DNA of 32,914 nt from Gonapodya sp. JEL0774 (Eukaryota; Monoblepharomycota; Monoblepharidomycetes; Monoblepharidales; Gonapodyaceae): assembly GCA_027604505.1 (NCBI GenBank), contig JADIIX010000191.1, positions 1 to 32,914 on the forward strand. Reading direction: 5' to 3'. The position numbers and the translations under genes were made by a program. How positions within the stretch are numbered: position 1 is the first letter of the stretch; each line of letters opens with the position of its first letter. This document shows, in pieces, positions 10,682-21,584 of the stretch. The notes under the pieces were generated by a model, which saw only the letters and a program-made list of their open reading frames with translations, ran no database searches and was not told where the DNA came from.

Positions 10682-11663
10682 CCGGATTCGGCCGGGGATG
10701 GTGTGAAGGCGGAGACCCTAAGCCTTGGTGTAATATCTCGGGGTTTCGATTGAGCCAACTGGTGAAAGAGGCAAAACGATATGTCCATCTAGTTTTAGTT
10801 TTCGAATTTATAATTACGAAGGCCATTTTAGCGACTGATAACTTTCTCATCATCATTTACTCGTCATGGTATATTGGGAATTCCTGAAGTGTTATCCCGA
10901 ATCCACCTCAAGTACGCTGGATTTCCGTTTTCAATCTGACAGGAACAGAAAACACCCAGGATGGGCTCAAATCAGCAACACCATTGAGTGTATGTGGTTC
11001 CACCCCTGTTCACACGTCACCTTTGTAGCGACCACCTCGGGGACCTCATAAGGATGATTTGAGCGAACATGAGCTGAAATCCTATCAACCAGGTGGCTCT
11101 GGGATTTGAGAATCTTTTGAATCGCAAATCTGAATGAGATTGTTGAGTGAGAGTTCGGATTCTGCTGGCACCGACCATGAGCAGCTCTTGATCTTCATTT
11201 TGTTTGCCTTCCCACTTATAGATTGATGTGACTGCCGGAATGATGTTGGAGCATGCAATTCTGGGTGTTGACTCACGTCAGGTCCAAAATGAATTACTCC
11301 AACATGGCAGCGAAGGTGCACCGCTCACAGGTTCTTTTCCAGCAGAGAGTAGCTCCTGCAGTCCAGATCAACTACATCAGCAATTGCCACATCTCGACGG
11401 GCGCTTCAAGGACTACTGGACAGCGAACTGCATCTCACAAGGATTTTGCAACGCCTGTGTCCGGGACCGTCACGTAAATGAGAACAGGATAAGAAGTGGA
11501 AGGATCTGTCATGAAAGCACGGGTGAAGGCGGAAGACAGGAGGGATGATGTGAATCGGGAGTACACCATATGTTTGGTAGCGGGGTGACGTGAAATGCGA
11601 TCACGAAGGTCGAATCAACTCCACTATCAACACCAATCCTGTAATACTACCCACTCATAATCA
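10682..11663. other. Intergenic region upstream of CutA1-type copy B
   Basis: About 1 kb lies between the start of copy B (10681, minus) and the stop of CTF8 (11664, minus). It should hold the copy B promoter and the CTF8 3' end. Open frames at 11228-11548 and elsewhere are unconvincing: no motif, no splice-consistent partner. No RNA gene was seen. Confidence 0.45.
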
Positions 11664-12723
11664 CTACTTTCCCACCTTTCCTACACCATCAATCCCCCTT
11701 TTCTCCCGGGTCAGTACTTCTGGCCTATTCTTAAACAAGTATTTGTGCCTAATCAACGTGACTACCTCGTACTCGGGCCGGGAGAAGTCCGCAGGAACGT
11801 CCAAGGCCAGCGTAGAGGCCGTGAAAGACGAAGGAGCGCTCGCAAGTCCGCCGTGCAACGTATTTGAACCACCCACTGTCGTGCTTCCGTTCGGTATCTG
11901 GTTTTCCCGCAACAGCGGTCCGAGTGGTGAAGAGCCATGCGGTGATATAGGCGATGAAGAATATGCACCCTCGCCCCACCCTCCTGGCCGTACCCGGGTT
12001 GACACCGGAGTGGACGGCGGTGGTGCTCGCTTTCGGAGAAGGGCAAAGGGTTTGGCGAGTTTTACCAGGTGGCCTTCGAGGAGATGGTGCCCTATAGTGA
12101 GGACTTGACATTGGTTTGTGCGGCACGGGGAGCGAGGTGATGGTGTGTAGTCGGTCGGTGTTGGCAGGAGGAGATGGGGGTAGATTCAAATTGCAGGCAC
12201 TGTCACGCACAAGTCAAGACAGCGAGTTCGTGAGGTCCACATACCAGGATTTCCCTTGGAGTGCGATTCCATTGTGAATGTGGTCACCAGCGCCAGTAAG
12301 TGTTACAGGTGAGCATTCGAGAAGTCCAGAACGCTGTCCCATCACGCCGAGCAGTCCCAAAGCGACAAGACTAAGAGTAAAACAATGTAGAGGAAGCGCC
12401 CTTGGAGCTCTTGGCCGTGAAAATCTGTCGAATCAATCCACGACACAACCACTATGTTCCAGCCTTCACCGGATCTTCTTCTCCAGGATCTCTCTTTCAC
12501 GATCCACTCTCCAATCTGCACTTCCGCTTTCTTATGGTGCTTCTCTCTTCTCCCTCACCTTCTCATTCCATGCCAAACTCCCCACCGAGTGACCCGGCAG
12601 CCCGCCCTCGCCGTTGGTCTCGATGGAGCCTTGCAGGTCCAGGAGAACCATGTCCGAGTCGAGAGGGGGTATGCATGTGGAAGTTGAGTGGAGGGGATTT
12701 GTGCGAATGATGATTTGAACCAT
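11664..12723 (-). CDS. CTF8: Ctf8 subunit of the alternative clamp loader, with a 10-nt microexon
   Basis: Exons 12723-12559, 12254-12245 and 12103-11664 give 204 residues. Exon 1 encodes a leader, then MVLLDLQGSIE and GHSVGSLAWNEK. Exon 3 encodes LTIGHHLLEGHLVKLAKPFALLRKR, the hallmark Ctf8 core. Phase and residues both require a bridge, supplied by a 10-nt exon (GGAAATCCTG) between a CCAAG acceptor and a GTATGT donor; the join reads EKGNPVLTIGHH. Introns are 304 and 141 nt, longer than the local norm. A low-complexity insert follows, then the fungal C-terminal block YEVVTLIRHKYLFKNRP. Ctf8 works with Ctf18 and Dcc1 in the RFC-like complex that loads PCNA and supports sister-chromatid cohesion. 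Confidence 0.87.
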
Positions 12724-13721
12724 TGTTTGTGGTAGATAGGGTTGGTGTTGGCCGGTGTGACAAGCTGCTTCATTATTGTCCAGTTAACGGGACAGTATAC
12801 CCGTCTCAAAGTTGCTTATAGATTACTATTGACAAGCTAAGTGCTTCTCGTAGTGCCACGAGGAGTGTGCTTTTGGAAACGCGAGAACAACCGCAGATTC
12901 AGTCTCCAATTCCGTCATTGGAATAAGTAACATCAATGTTGCGACGTTATGCTTCGTGCCAGATATTTGACTGAGTGTCCAATCAATCGCCGTATATGTG
13001 AGTATAATGTTCATCCTCTGCAGAAGCACATATCATGTAGAAGCACCTTTGCACAATATAATATTGCCGAACTGACTACCCTGACATTTTCAATCAATCA
13101 AATTTTTGCACGGGGCTCTCAAAAACGCAGTACAAAAAGCATGAATATACCTCCAATGCGAAGTTAGCGTCGTTGGTGTGGTTTTGGGTCGTACGTGTGA
13201 TTTGTAAAGTCACCGAGACCCCCCACCAGCCAACACGTGCCAGGATGCGCTCCGTTCACATGCGAACTCCGTTATACCAAAGTAATAATGCACCGAGATT
13301 GCTGTAGTGGTAATTAGCGAATGAATAATGATTGGAGGTTTGCCCCCCAGTTCATAAAAGTTCATCATTGAGGATATGGTCACAAACTGTCCCCTGACAA
13401 TAGTCGTCATGGAGTTCTTTGACGGATAAATGTGGATACACGTATGTGATTCTTTTTGGAGTCCGCACTGTTTATTTTTGTTGAACGTGGGACCACAAAC
13501 TCTTGCATGCAAAACAAACAAGGTTTCCGAAAGTGGAAAATTGGTGAGGTCCGATAAGGGTTGATTGGGAAAAAAAGGCAAGGGAGCGCCTCCCGACACC
13601 CTCCCGTTGCCGCTGGAAACTCCTTCCATATCCAAACCATCTTTCCGTCTTTACCGTCTTCTTTTCTTCCTTCCCCGACTTCGCTTCCCCCCTTTTCTTC
13701 CCCGCCTTTTAACCCTTTAAA
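12724..13721. promoter_or_regulatory. Divergent promoter region of CTF8 and the C2H2 gene, with CT-rich tract
   Basis: This 1-kb region separates the divergent CTF8 and C2H2 start codons. From about 13620 to 13710 the plus strand is strongly pyrimidine-rich (repeated cttcc, ccttttcttcc), ending close to a cctttaaaATGG start. CT-rich tracts just upstream of start codons are common at transcription starts of expressed fungal genes. Elsewhere in the region I find only short, unsupported open frames. Confidence 0.5.
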
Positions 13722-15753
13722 ATGGCTTTTGTCCAGTTTGCCCCGGCATCTTCGGCCATGCATTTCTATCCAGTTCATCAGCCGGCAAATTCTGAAATCC
13801 AGGACCAGGACGATTTCAAATTTCAAATTCAGAGCCAGATGCTCCCCACTTATCTGACTTCACTGCCGGCTGTCTATACCTATCCAGTGCTCAATCACCA
13901 GACGCCCGATGGCCTCACGTTTGGGTTCCTTCCGGCTGGATCGGCAATTTCAACCCCACAACCCGCGATCGCTCTCTCCGCAGCCTCACCATCGCATCAC
14001 ATTAGCCAAGCACCGGCATCCATTTTGTCTCTTCCGCTCGATGTTTCCTCGTCCACCCCCCACCAGGATCAATACCCAGTCGCATGCACCATTCCCCTGG
14101 GTTGGCCCCCAGCTTCCATTGTTAACCCCCACCCAAATAGCGGCACTGAGATCGACGAGTCCCATGAAATGTCTGCAAAACCGCAATTTGACGACCAGGC
14201 AAACTACACCGTGGTCCCCGTTTACAATCAGGGTCCGATCATTCTGCCGCCGCCTGTAGGACACCAGTTCCACTACCAACCCATCACTCGGACCGCCTCT
14301 TTGCGTTCTGACGTCCATCTGAGTCTTTCCGTGCAGGAAGGTCGCAACCAGGACTCTGAGTATGGCATTGCCTTGCAGCACACCTGGGATGACTCGAACC
14401 ATGCGGAGCTTCAACACAAGCTCGACGTGGACTCCTCGTACGTGTCCCGCGCAGTTCAAGATTTGCTCTTTGGCGCAGATGATGACGACGACGGCGCTGC
14501 CGGTGGACCACACGCCGAAGAGGATCCCCTGATGTCATCTGGCAGCTCGACATCAGGCCCAGGTGACCAATTTCAGGAGAACGAGGACGAGGACGATGAG
14601 TCCCCCAACTCACATGTCCACGCTCACGATCTCGCCCGTGCTCACGTTGATGCAGCGAGGGAGTCCTCGGTTACCCCGGGCGCTCCTGCATGCACCGACA
14701 GTTCGGTCGTGGACGGCGATGCACGATCCGAGGCCGACGACGCATCCGTCAGCGACAACGGAGATTCTTCTTCGGATGAAGAGGATGATGTCTCTGTGAT
14801 GGATCACTCTACCAGTACCTACACGTCCTCCCTCTCGGATCACCCGCCTCTTTTCGCAATGGCCTCCTCTCTCATCGAGAACACCTCTTCCTCTTCCTCT
14901 GCCACCTCCCCATCCTCGACTGCTACTGTCACTTCGAGCAAACGCAAACGCACCTCCGCGGCATCGGAGCCCGATGACTATTTCATAGTCAAGCGTTCTC
15001 GCACGGGCGCCGTCAACTCCGCACCCACCGGCCTCCGTGTCCAGGTTCTCGGTTCTTCTCAGAACCAAAACTCTGATACCCAACCTGTGACACCAATCTC
15101 TCCCGCTCGCAGCACCGTTCTCGAGCGCGTTGCATCGGCCGACAGTGTCCGAAGTAGCTCACGGCGAGGGTCCCCAGCGCCTGCAGCCCACGCTCACCTT
15201 CCCTCACCTGCGCTCTCACCTGCCCGATCTGACACGGCTTCGACCAAATCTGAGTCCAGGTCTTCCGGCCTGTCCATCAACACCGCTGTTGGCGGCGATG
15301 ACGATGCGTCTTCCCCTCTGACGCCTGTCGGAAGCGCTGGTGGGGCGAATTCGGTACCCAAGTCGTTGGCCACCCGCTTGTCCAAGCTCTCCCAGGAGGA
15401 GTTGGAGGGTAGGACGTTCCGGTGCGATAATTGTCCCGCAGCGTTTGTGAGGAAGCATGATCTGAGAAGGCACGAACGGATTCACTTGGGTGCGTTTCTT
15501 GTGCATGAAATAGACGTCCAGTCTTCTGTCTTGATGATCTTTGGACACGATCGTTAATGATTTGATCCTCCCATTCCTCAATCGCACAGGTTTGAAACCA
15601 TACGTTTGCCGGTTCTGCTCGAAAGCTTTTGCGCGACTTGACGCCATGAACCGTCACACGATGCTCAAGAACTGCAAGAAACCTGCTGCGAGCGGAACTT
15701 CGAGCAAGAAGGGACGTGCAGAGGAGGAAGCCGCCGAGGAGAGTGACGAGTGA
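13722..15753 (+). CDS. C2H2 zinc-finger transcription factor with two C-terminal fingers
   Basis: Exons 13722-15489 and 15590-15753 (intron 100 nt, donor G|GTGCGT, acceptor CGCACAG) give 643 residues. Over 550 residues of Ser/Pro/Asp-rich sequence, with acidic runs typical of activation regions and a basic KRKR motif near residue 408, precede two adjacent fingers. Finger 1 uses C568, C571, H584 and H588. Finger 2 uses C596, C599, H612 and, instead of a second His, C618 (C2HC). The linker is HLGLKPY rather than the usual HTGEKPY, and the intron lies exactly in it. Sequence-specific nuclear DNA binding is expected. Two fingers at the C-terminus recall Msn2/Crz1-class fungal regulators, but I cannot assign an orthologue. 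Confidence 0.85.
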
Positions 15754-16431
15754 GCGACGAGTGAACCGGGATTGATCCGCAGCGATGATGGGGCAAACGG
15801 GGAGAGATGGTATTGGATGTGTTTGGGAGGGGTGGGAGGGTGCAGCTGAGGACATTGGTCATTCGGAGTGGGACTGGATTTTTTGGATTGGAGCGCGATA
15901 TGGACCGATCAAACACAACGACAAAGTACACCATTTGGAAGACACCCTCTGTTTTACGTTTTTGCAAGACCGCACGGGTCCCCTTTTAAAACGCCATCCC
16001 ACTATTTATATTCCGCCTCGAAGGATCCTGGATCTGGTGACACTCTACGTACTCTTCCCCTTTTGGACTCGCTTTCGCTTGCCCTGTACTCCACCAACGT
16101 TTTTGCTTTGCAACCAATCAAACAAGGAACACAACCTCTGGCTGTTCTCACGGTCACGGTAATTTGTCTTCGGACACTTACTCCTGAACTTACCCACATC
16201 ATGACACCCACGATACCGTACGCTATTTTTTCTCCATGTTAGTCTTAAATACGCTAAGACCTGTACCTCGTTTGAACTTTGCAAAATACGAAATCACTGC
16301 CACCAAACTTGTCTTGAGCGTTTGTCAAATGATGGTTGATTTTTACGGTACGAAACTTCAGGTGCTGGAGCTCGTCTGCATATTTTCCGGAGCATGTCAA
16401 ACATTGATTTATGTCATCCGACACATCTTAG
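15754..16431. other. Intergenic region, no supported gene
   Basis: This lies between the C2H2 stop and the NYN start codon on the same strand. It should contain the C2H2 3' end and the NYN promoter. Overlapping short frames on both strands carry no recognisable motif. Confidence 0.45.
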
Positions 16432-17421
16432 ATGCTCCGTCGTCTTCAAAAGCTAGGCATCTGGCTGCTCGGACCTTCGCCTTCACCTCGCTGCGCACTA
16501 GTTTTCTGGGACTTGGAGGGAGTCCATCCTCCTAAAAGTTGGTTTGTCGTCAGTCCTTCCGCAACCAGATCAGAATTTTCACATTCGCCCGTCCAGATGT
16601 CCCTCTAAAAACTACAATCACAAACCTACGATCCTATCTCTCGTCCCGCGGGCACCGATCGGTCTCTAAACCTGTGAGCTCTCTCTACAAGAACGTGATT
16701 CATCCACTCCCGACAAACCTCCATCAAAGCGGCGATGAGGTTCGAATTTTGGCTTTTACGAAGCCACACTTCCTATCCCCATCTTTGAAAGTAGCGTTGG
16801 AAGATGAAGGGGTGGAAGTTGTGGATGGGATGGCGACGGGCAGAAACGCCAGTGATTTGGGTGTCATTGGTGAGTTAGGCCAATTGTGCAAGATGCGAAA
16901 GATGGCTCTGAGAATGGTTCACTTTGTCCACAGTGACCATGTTTACGCTGCTCTTCCCTGTTCAGCCGGAACATGTTCACCGAACACATGTGTTCTTCAT
17001 TGCCTCGGACTCTGACTTCGCGGTTCCCATACGCGTTTTGAGAATAAAAGGATTTTCGGTGACTCTCATATGTGGGAAACAACCTTCCTTGAGGTTGAAT
17101 GATGCTGTGCTGGGACATTTCGACACGGACGGCCGACTCGGCATTGGTGATCGTGTCTTTTGGGACAGAGTCGTTGGGGCTCGCTCCGACTCAAAAGATT
17201 CCTCTTTACCCGTAAAATTTGATCATCTGCCTCGGGCGTCTCTCCCGGAAGATTACAAGATCACAGTTCCATCTCCTCCCCCTTCCAACCACCCTCTGCG
17301 TGAGACCTCATATTCGCATCCAGTTCCTCCTTCATCCACACGTAGCTCTCTGAACTCATCCCCAGTTGTCAGACTACAATCAATCCTTCAGGGAACATCT
17401 GGACCTGGATACCGGATGTGA
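16432..17421 (+). CDS. NYN-domain (PIN-like) putative ribonuclease
   Basis: Exons 16432-16537, 16597-16869 and 16934-17421 (introns 59 and 64 nt) give 288 residues. The fold elements appear in order: ALVFWDLEGVHPPKN with D27, TTITNLRSYLSSRG, EVRILAFTKPHF, GVEVVDG, GRNASDLGVIVTM with D122, and FFIASDSDFAVPIRVLRIKGF with D152 and D154. NYN domains are PIN-like, metal-dependent RNA nucleases built on such Asp clusters; the acidic residue usually found in the VDM motif is T128 here. The N-terminus MLRRLQKLGIWLLG is basic and amphipathic and could be a mitochondrial presequence. The C-terminal about 90 residues are Ser/Pro-rich. It converges with the Zn2Cys6 gene, whose stop is 111 bp away. Confidence 0.82.
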
Positions 17422-17532
17422 CCTCACCGCCATCATACCCCCCACCAATGCAACAACACATGCAATACCACAGGTCAAAGTCCAACCTCCTATTATGTAA
17501 CTTTATTCATAAGTTAAAAGGAATTTAATTAC

Positions 17533-20202
17533 CTAACCAGTTTCACAAGAAGTACAAACAGACCTCACATTATCTCTCAGCCTACATAAGTCTCGGGCAT
17601 AAAGCCCAGCAAGACTGCAATAAACCGTGGACCTCTCCAACACTGATAAGTGGATTTCAATATCCTGATGTGCTTTAGCATATCCAACGCCCGCCGCAAT
17701 CCTCGCTACGTGAACGAGGCCTGCCTGGAAGACAAACAAGAGGGGAATGGGACCCCTTGAAACAAGGTCCATCTCGGGTCTTTGACACAGATGCGTGATA
17801 GATGTTGCATACAAGATGGCGCTGGTGAAGCTGTTTGATGAAACCCAAGAAGATGGAGCCAGTGGGAATTTGTTGGGTGTGTGGAGCACAATTCCAGTCA
17901 TATCTTGTGAGGGTGACCATAGGGGCATTGTTTGTCAATGAGCAGGACAGACGCAATAATGAGCTTACTATAGAGCAGGAGAGCTCGCATCAAATCTGGT
18001 GTGTTGTTCACACACAACCCTTTAGAAGAAATGGTGTGAATGAAGATGACTATCTGGAATTCTCATATGTCAACCCACATCCCCCATTTGCCTCAAGGAA
18101 GTCATTCAACCAATTGCTCAGCCGCAATTCCAGATCTTGAAATTCTGCTAATTGCCAGAATTCCTGGTGTTGCACATTTCTCTTGATTCCAAGTGCCGTG
18201 CTCAGAATCTTTGCAACAGCAATCCAAAACGCTTCATACCAGTGCGTCTTGGAGATTCAATTTTCTGCACCTACTTTGTAAATTTCCAGTGTCGTGACAC
18301 CTCCCATATCAGCTGCAGTTCTCAAGTTGGCAAAATCTGAGCCACTGCCAATAGAGGCAAACTCTGTGGGACTAAGGCCAAAACGCAAAGTGATGTGATA
18401 TCATTCCATTTTAACGAAAAAAAGCCCCGCAATATCTACCTCATCAGTGGCCCCAATTGGATTTCTTTCACATCCACAAAGGGAGTACGCGAAACCAGCA
18501 AGCCTGCCATTATATCAACGCTGATAGTTGCCCAACCCACACGTCGCCGCTCTTCAGCCTCCCTCCAGTCCCATGAATGTGTCAAGTCCAAGTTCGGGTC
18601 TACAAAGAGACCACTTGATCTCGCTTTAAGGACAGCCATTCCCACCTGGAATCAGCAAGACACGATGCGAAATTGCGAATGCAGCATTATGGACTCCAGA
18701 AACCTACAGTCATATACACAAAATCGTGGTCGTGTATATTGGAGTACATTGCAAATAGAACCAGTGCCTCGATGGTGGAATGATGAAGAATTGTCGACTC
18801 CGTGCTGGGGAGGAGCATTCTTTTGGATCGCTGGAAAAGTGCTGAGCCAGCTGAGGTGAGCTGTGCTGCAGAGAACTGGCAATTGGTATCTGGAGGTTCA
18901 AGAGAGCCAATGGCTAGCATATTCAGGAGAAGGAAAGGGTTCTGGTGATTGAGTGAGCCTAGAAGAGTGGGTCTATGTGAACTGCGTAATAGGTGGATGA
19001 ATCGTCGGTTTTGTAAGATTCCAAAATGCACGAGGCAGCATCTCACCAAGGATTCGATGGCTGGCAAGTGGTGTTGTAAGCATTTTCGTTTTTCTTTGCC
19101 CGTTATTTCTTCGATGACTCACATAGTAGTGCCGGTACTTATGACTTCGGACATAAAACTTCTGGAGAAGATAGAAGAGGAGCCCGTCGGAAGGGAGTTC
19201 TGGCAGATCATCAAAGATGGAAACCTCCACGGGCAAGGTTGATACAGTTGATAACACTGTTTCTGAGGTTTCTGTAAAAGTTCGATGAAATGACGGAGGA
19301 AACACGCTTGACGTCGGAAGAACCGCATTTGTGTGGCTGACACAATGGAATGTGCTCGGTGACCATACACTCTGCACTTCTGGGATCTCTGCAATGGCCT
19401 GAGCAACCAGGCGCTCAACCCTGTCAGTGGAGACTGTTGATTCCAAAACACCCTGATCAAAGTTGAGAAAAGATGGAGGAAGTGTCAGAGCTGGTACAGA
19501 CTAGAACAGTTGTTATTGGTGCTGGCATACGGTGACAAGTTGTTTTTCGAAATACCTGTTGACCGGTTCCTTGCACGTTTGATGCATCAACGCTGGACAA
19601 GTGAAAGTTTGTTGTTGGCAGCAGAGCGGTAATATCATTGATAGGTGGGGGAAGTTCAACTTGAACAGCTGCAAATTTATCATGCACAAAGTCCTCCAAA
19701 CAATCCAGGGCTTTCTCGAGCCTCTCTCTCAAGCTTCTGGTCTTCCGGCGTCCTAGTGTTTTGGCATCACCACCGCTGAAAAAATCTACATCTGGACAGA
19801 CCCGTTGTGCCAGATCAAGTAGTCTGTTTGATATCAAATCCAGCCAGCCTTTGGGAGGGCCTGGGGTGATTTTCCGGCGGTCGTATGAGCACTGGAACAT
19901 ACGGACACGTTTGTTTCAGAGAGCGAGGCAAGCCGAGTCTGGGGATATCGCACCATAAATCTCCGTTTGGTGCAAGCAGAGCACGGTTCTCCACCATCAC
20001 ATTTGAAGTGGAGGCGAAAGCACCTTCGAGAGCATTGAGTCATCATCGTCTCTAGGATGGATGTCTCACAGCAGCAAATCTGCGACTCTCACTCGTTGCA
20101 GGTCTGGCGGATGGACCTCGATACTGCATTGGTTTTGCTGGTTTGAGTTGAGAACGGCAGTTGGCGTTTCGAGGGCGGTCTTTGAGACTCGTCGTGGAAC
20201 AT
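17533..20202 (-). CDS. Zn2Cys6 transcription factor with fungal-specific middle homology domain
   Basis: Eleven exons give 678 residues: 20202-20093, 20023-19954, 19891-19556, 19500-19123, 19060-19047 (14 nt), 18981-18708, 18645-18440, 18371-18275, 18208-18079, 18019-17969, 17903-17533. All introns are 55-69 nt GT-AG and phases agree. The binuclear cluster is complete but split over three exons: C35, C38, C45, C51, C54 and C61 (spacing 2-6-5-2-6). A coiled-coil-like helix (RSLRERLEKALDCLEDF) follows. The middle domain is clear: SHRPTLLGSLNHQNPFLLL, NMLAIGSL, VGMAVLKARSSGLFVDPN, EAEERRRVGWATISVDI, and near the end YNMTGIVLHTPN. It is expected to bind CGG half-sites in the nucleus and is the nearest regulator to the lyase-oxygenase-transporter genes. 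Confidence 0.88.
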
Positions 20203-21584
20203 TGTTGGAGGTTCGGCTTGGGGAGACACGAACAGCCAACCATCCTGTTTGCGGTGCAACGAAGGAGCCGACGGCCTGCATGAGGCCTCAGCATTTTGTG
20301 CTGGCTCTGCCAGCCTATTCCAAACGAATATTATTAATAATAGCTAATTTTTTTTCTCTTACGTTTTTTGGCAGGGCTATCCTTCGACCGCTCCATGCTT
20401 TCTGACCGCACAATGCGTGAGACGACGCCTCTTCACTGCGGAATCTCCCGCCCTGATTCACCTACCGCCTCCCAAGTCAACCCGCCGTTACGCACTAGAA
20501 GCTCTGTGTCAGGTCTCCAACTAACCAGCGAAGTTGGTAGCCTGGCTTAGTCATAGACTGGGGTTGCACGCACTGAAGACAGAACCACACAACTGAAAGG
20601 GGACCACACCTGCTCCCCACATGTCTCCGGAGTGTGCGCGTGTTCAGAGCCGCGTTGTATGTGGCTTACGAGGTAAGTGGCAGGGCAGCGGTGCTGGTGT
20701 ACTCGTGTGGCAGAGGATGTTCCGGATCTGGATGGATAAGGTAAACAAACATAAGGAGAACTGGGGCGCAGGTGAGGCCAGGAGGGGGAGTGGACTCAAA
20801 GCGACGAGGAGAATGGGAACTCTCACTCCTGCTGGTACGATAGTCTCCACAGTGACAATAGTGGTTGGACGAGGTGGGGCGCAAAACCGGTGCTGAAGTG
20901 ATGAACATTTCCATGAATGGCCGCCATCCACGAGGTGACCCGCCAGGCCGCAAAAGACTACAAGTATGGAGGGCCACGCGCATGTGATTGGATGTCTGGT
21001 CTCCTAGAAGCGCGGTGTTTTCGTGTGAGTCTTTGTGAGGAAGGTGCAAAGCCAGCCTTTTCTCCTCCAATCTGCTTGCTGCCACTCGCCCCTCTACCCG
21101 TCTCCCGTAATTAAATTCTAGTCCAGCGTCCGCGACTTTGCCCGGCAATACACCGTCGTGCCTGTCCCCTCTGCCCAGCCCCTGCCAGACTGGGGCTCCA
21201 CAATCGCACCCTCGTGAGGGATAAGCTCGGGTTTTGGCGGCGGCACCGCGTCGGGCATCCAGGTGTCGTCACTGTTTGCGTATCTACGGCCCAGGCGCCG
21301 GCCGGAGGACCACTGTTTGGTGGAGGCCCGTCGGGGTTTGAGGAGGGCGCGGCGCATTTGGCGGGTTGGTGTTTGCCGCATCGTCGTTTGGGACGGCCGG
21401 GATAGCGCCAAATTCGAGTAAGACAAAAAGATATTTGAGGGTGGTGATCTGTTGCTGCGGAGGTGGCACGAGGGGAAATGCAATTGCATTCTCTTTTTTT
21501 CTCTCTCCATTCTTTTCCCTCTCTATTTTACAAGCAGATCGAAAAGCTTGTTTCCTCCATGCGCGTGAAGTAGAAACGAACCCT
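20203..21584. other. Intergenic region between the Zn2Cys6 gene and the lyase; one doubtful small gene
   Basis: About 1.4 kb contains the regulator's promoter and the lyase 3' flank. A minus-strand frame at 21118-21510 (inner ATG about 21385) encodes an Arg-rich start (RQTPTRQMRRALLKPRR) and a tail with SDDTWMPDAVPPPKPELIPH. It could be a small mitochondrial-type protein, but a second open frame overlaps it and I see no known motif, so I do not call it as a gene. The rest shows no supported coding sequence. Confidence 0.35.

Noticed and set aside
11228-11548. 106-codon plus-strand frame
   Set aside because: No motif, no neighbouring exon and no compositional bias distinguishes it from chance.
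13986-15385. Several long minus-strand frames inside the C2H2 gene
   Set aside because: They are antisense shadows of the low-complexity Ser/Asp-rich exon and contain no recognisable domain.
19834-20046. Reading the Zn2Cys6 region as a broken gene because one frame gives CSRRC and lacks the sixth Cys
   Set aside because: Two normal-sized introns (69 and 62 nt) restore a perfect 2-6-5-2-6 cysteine spacing, so the gene is intact.
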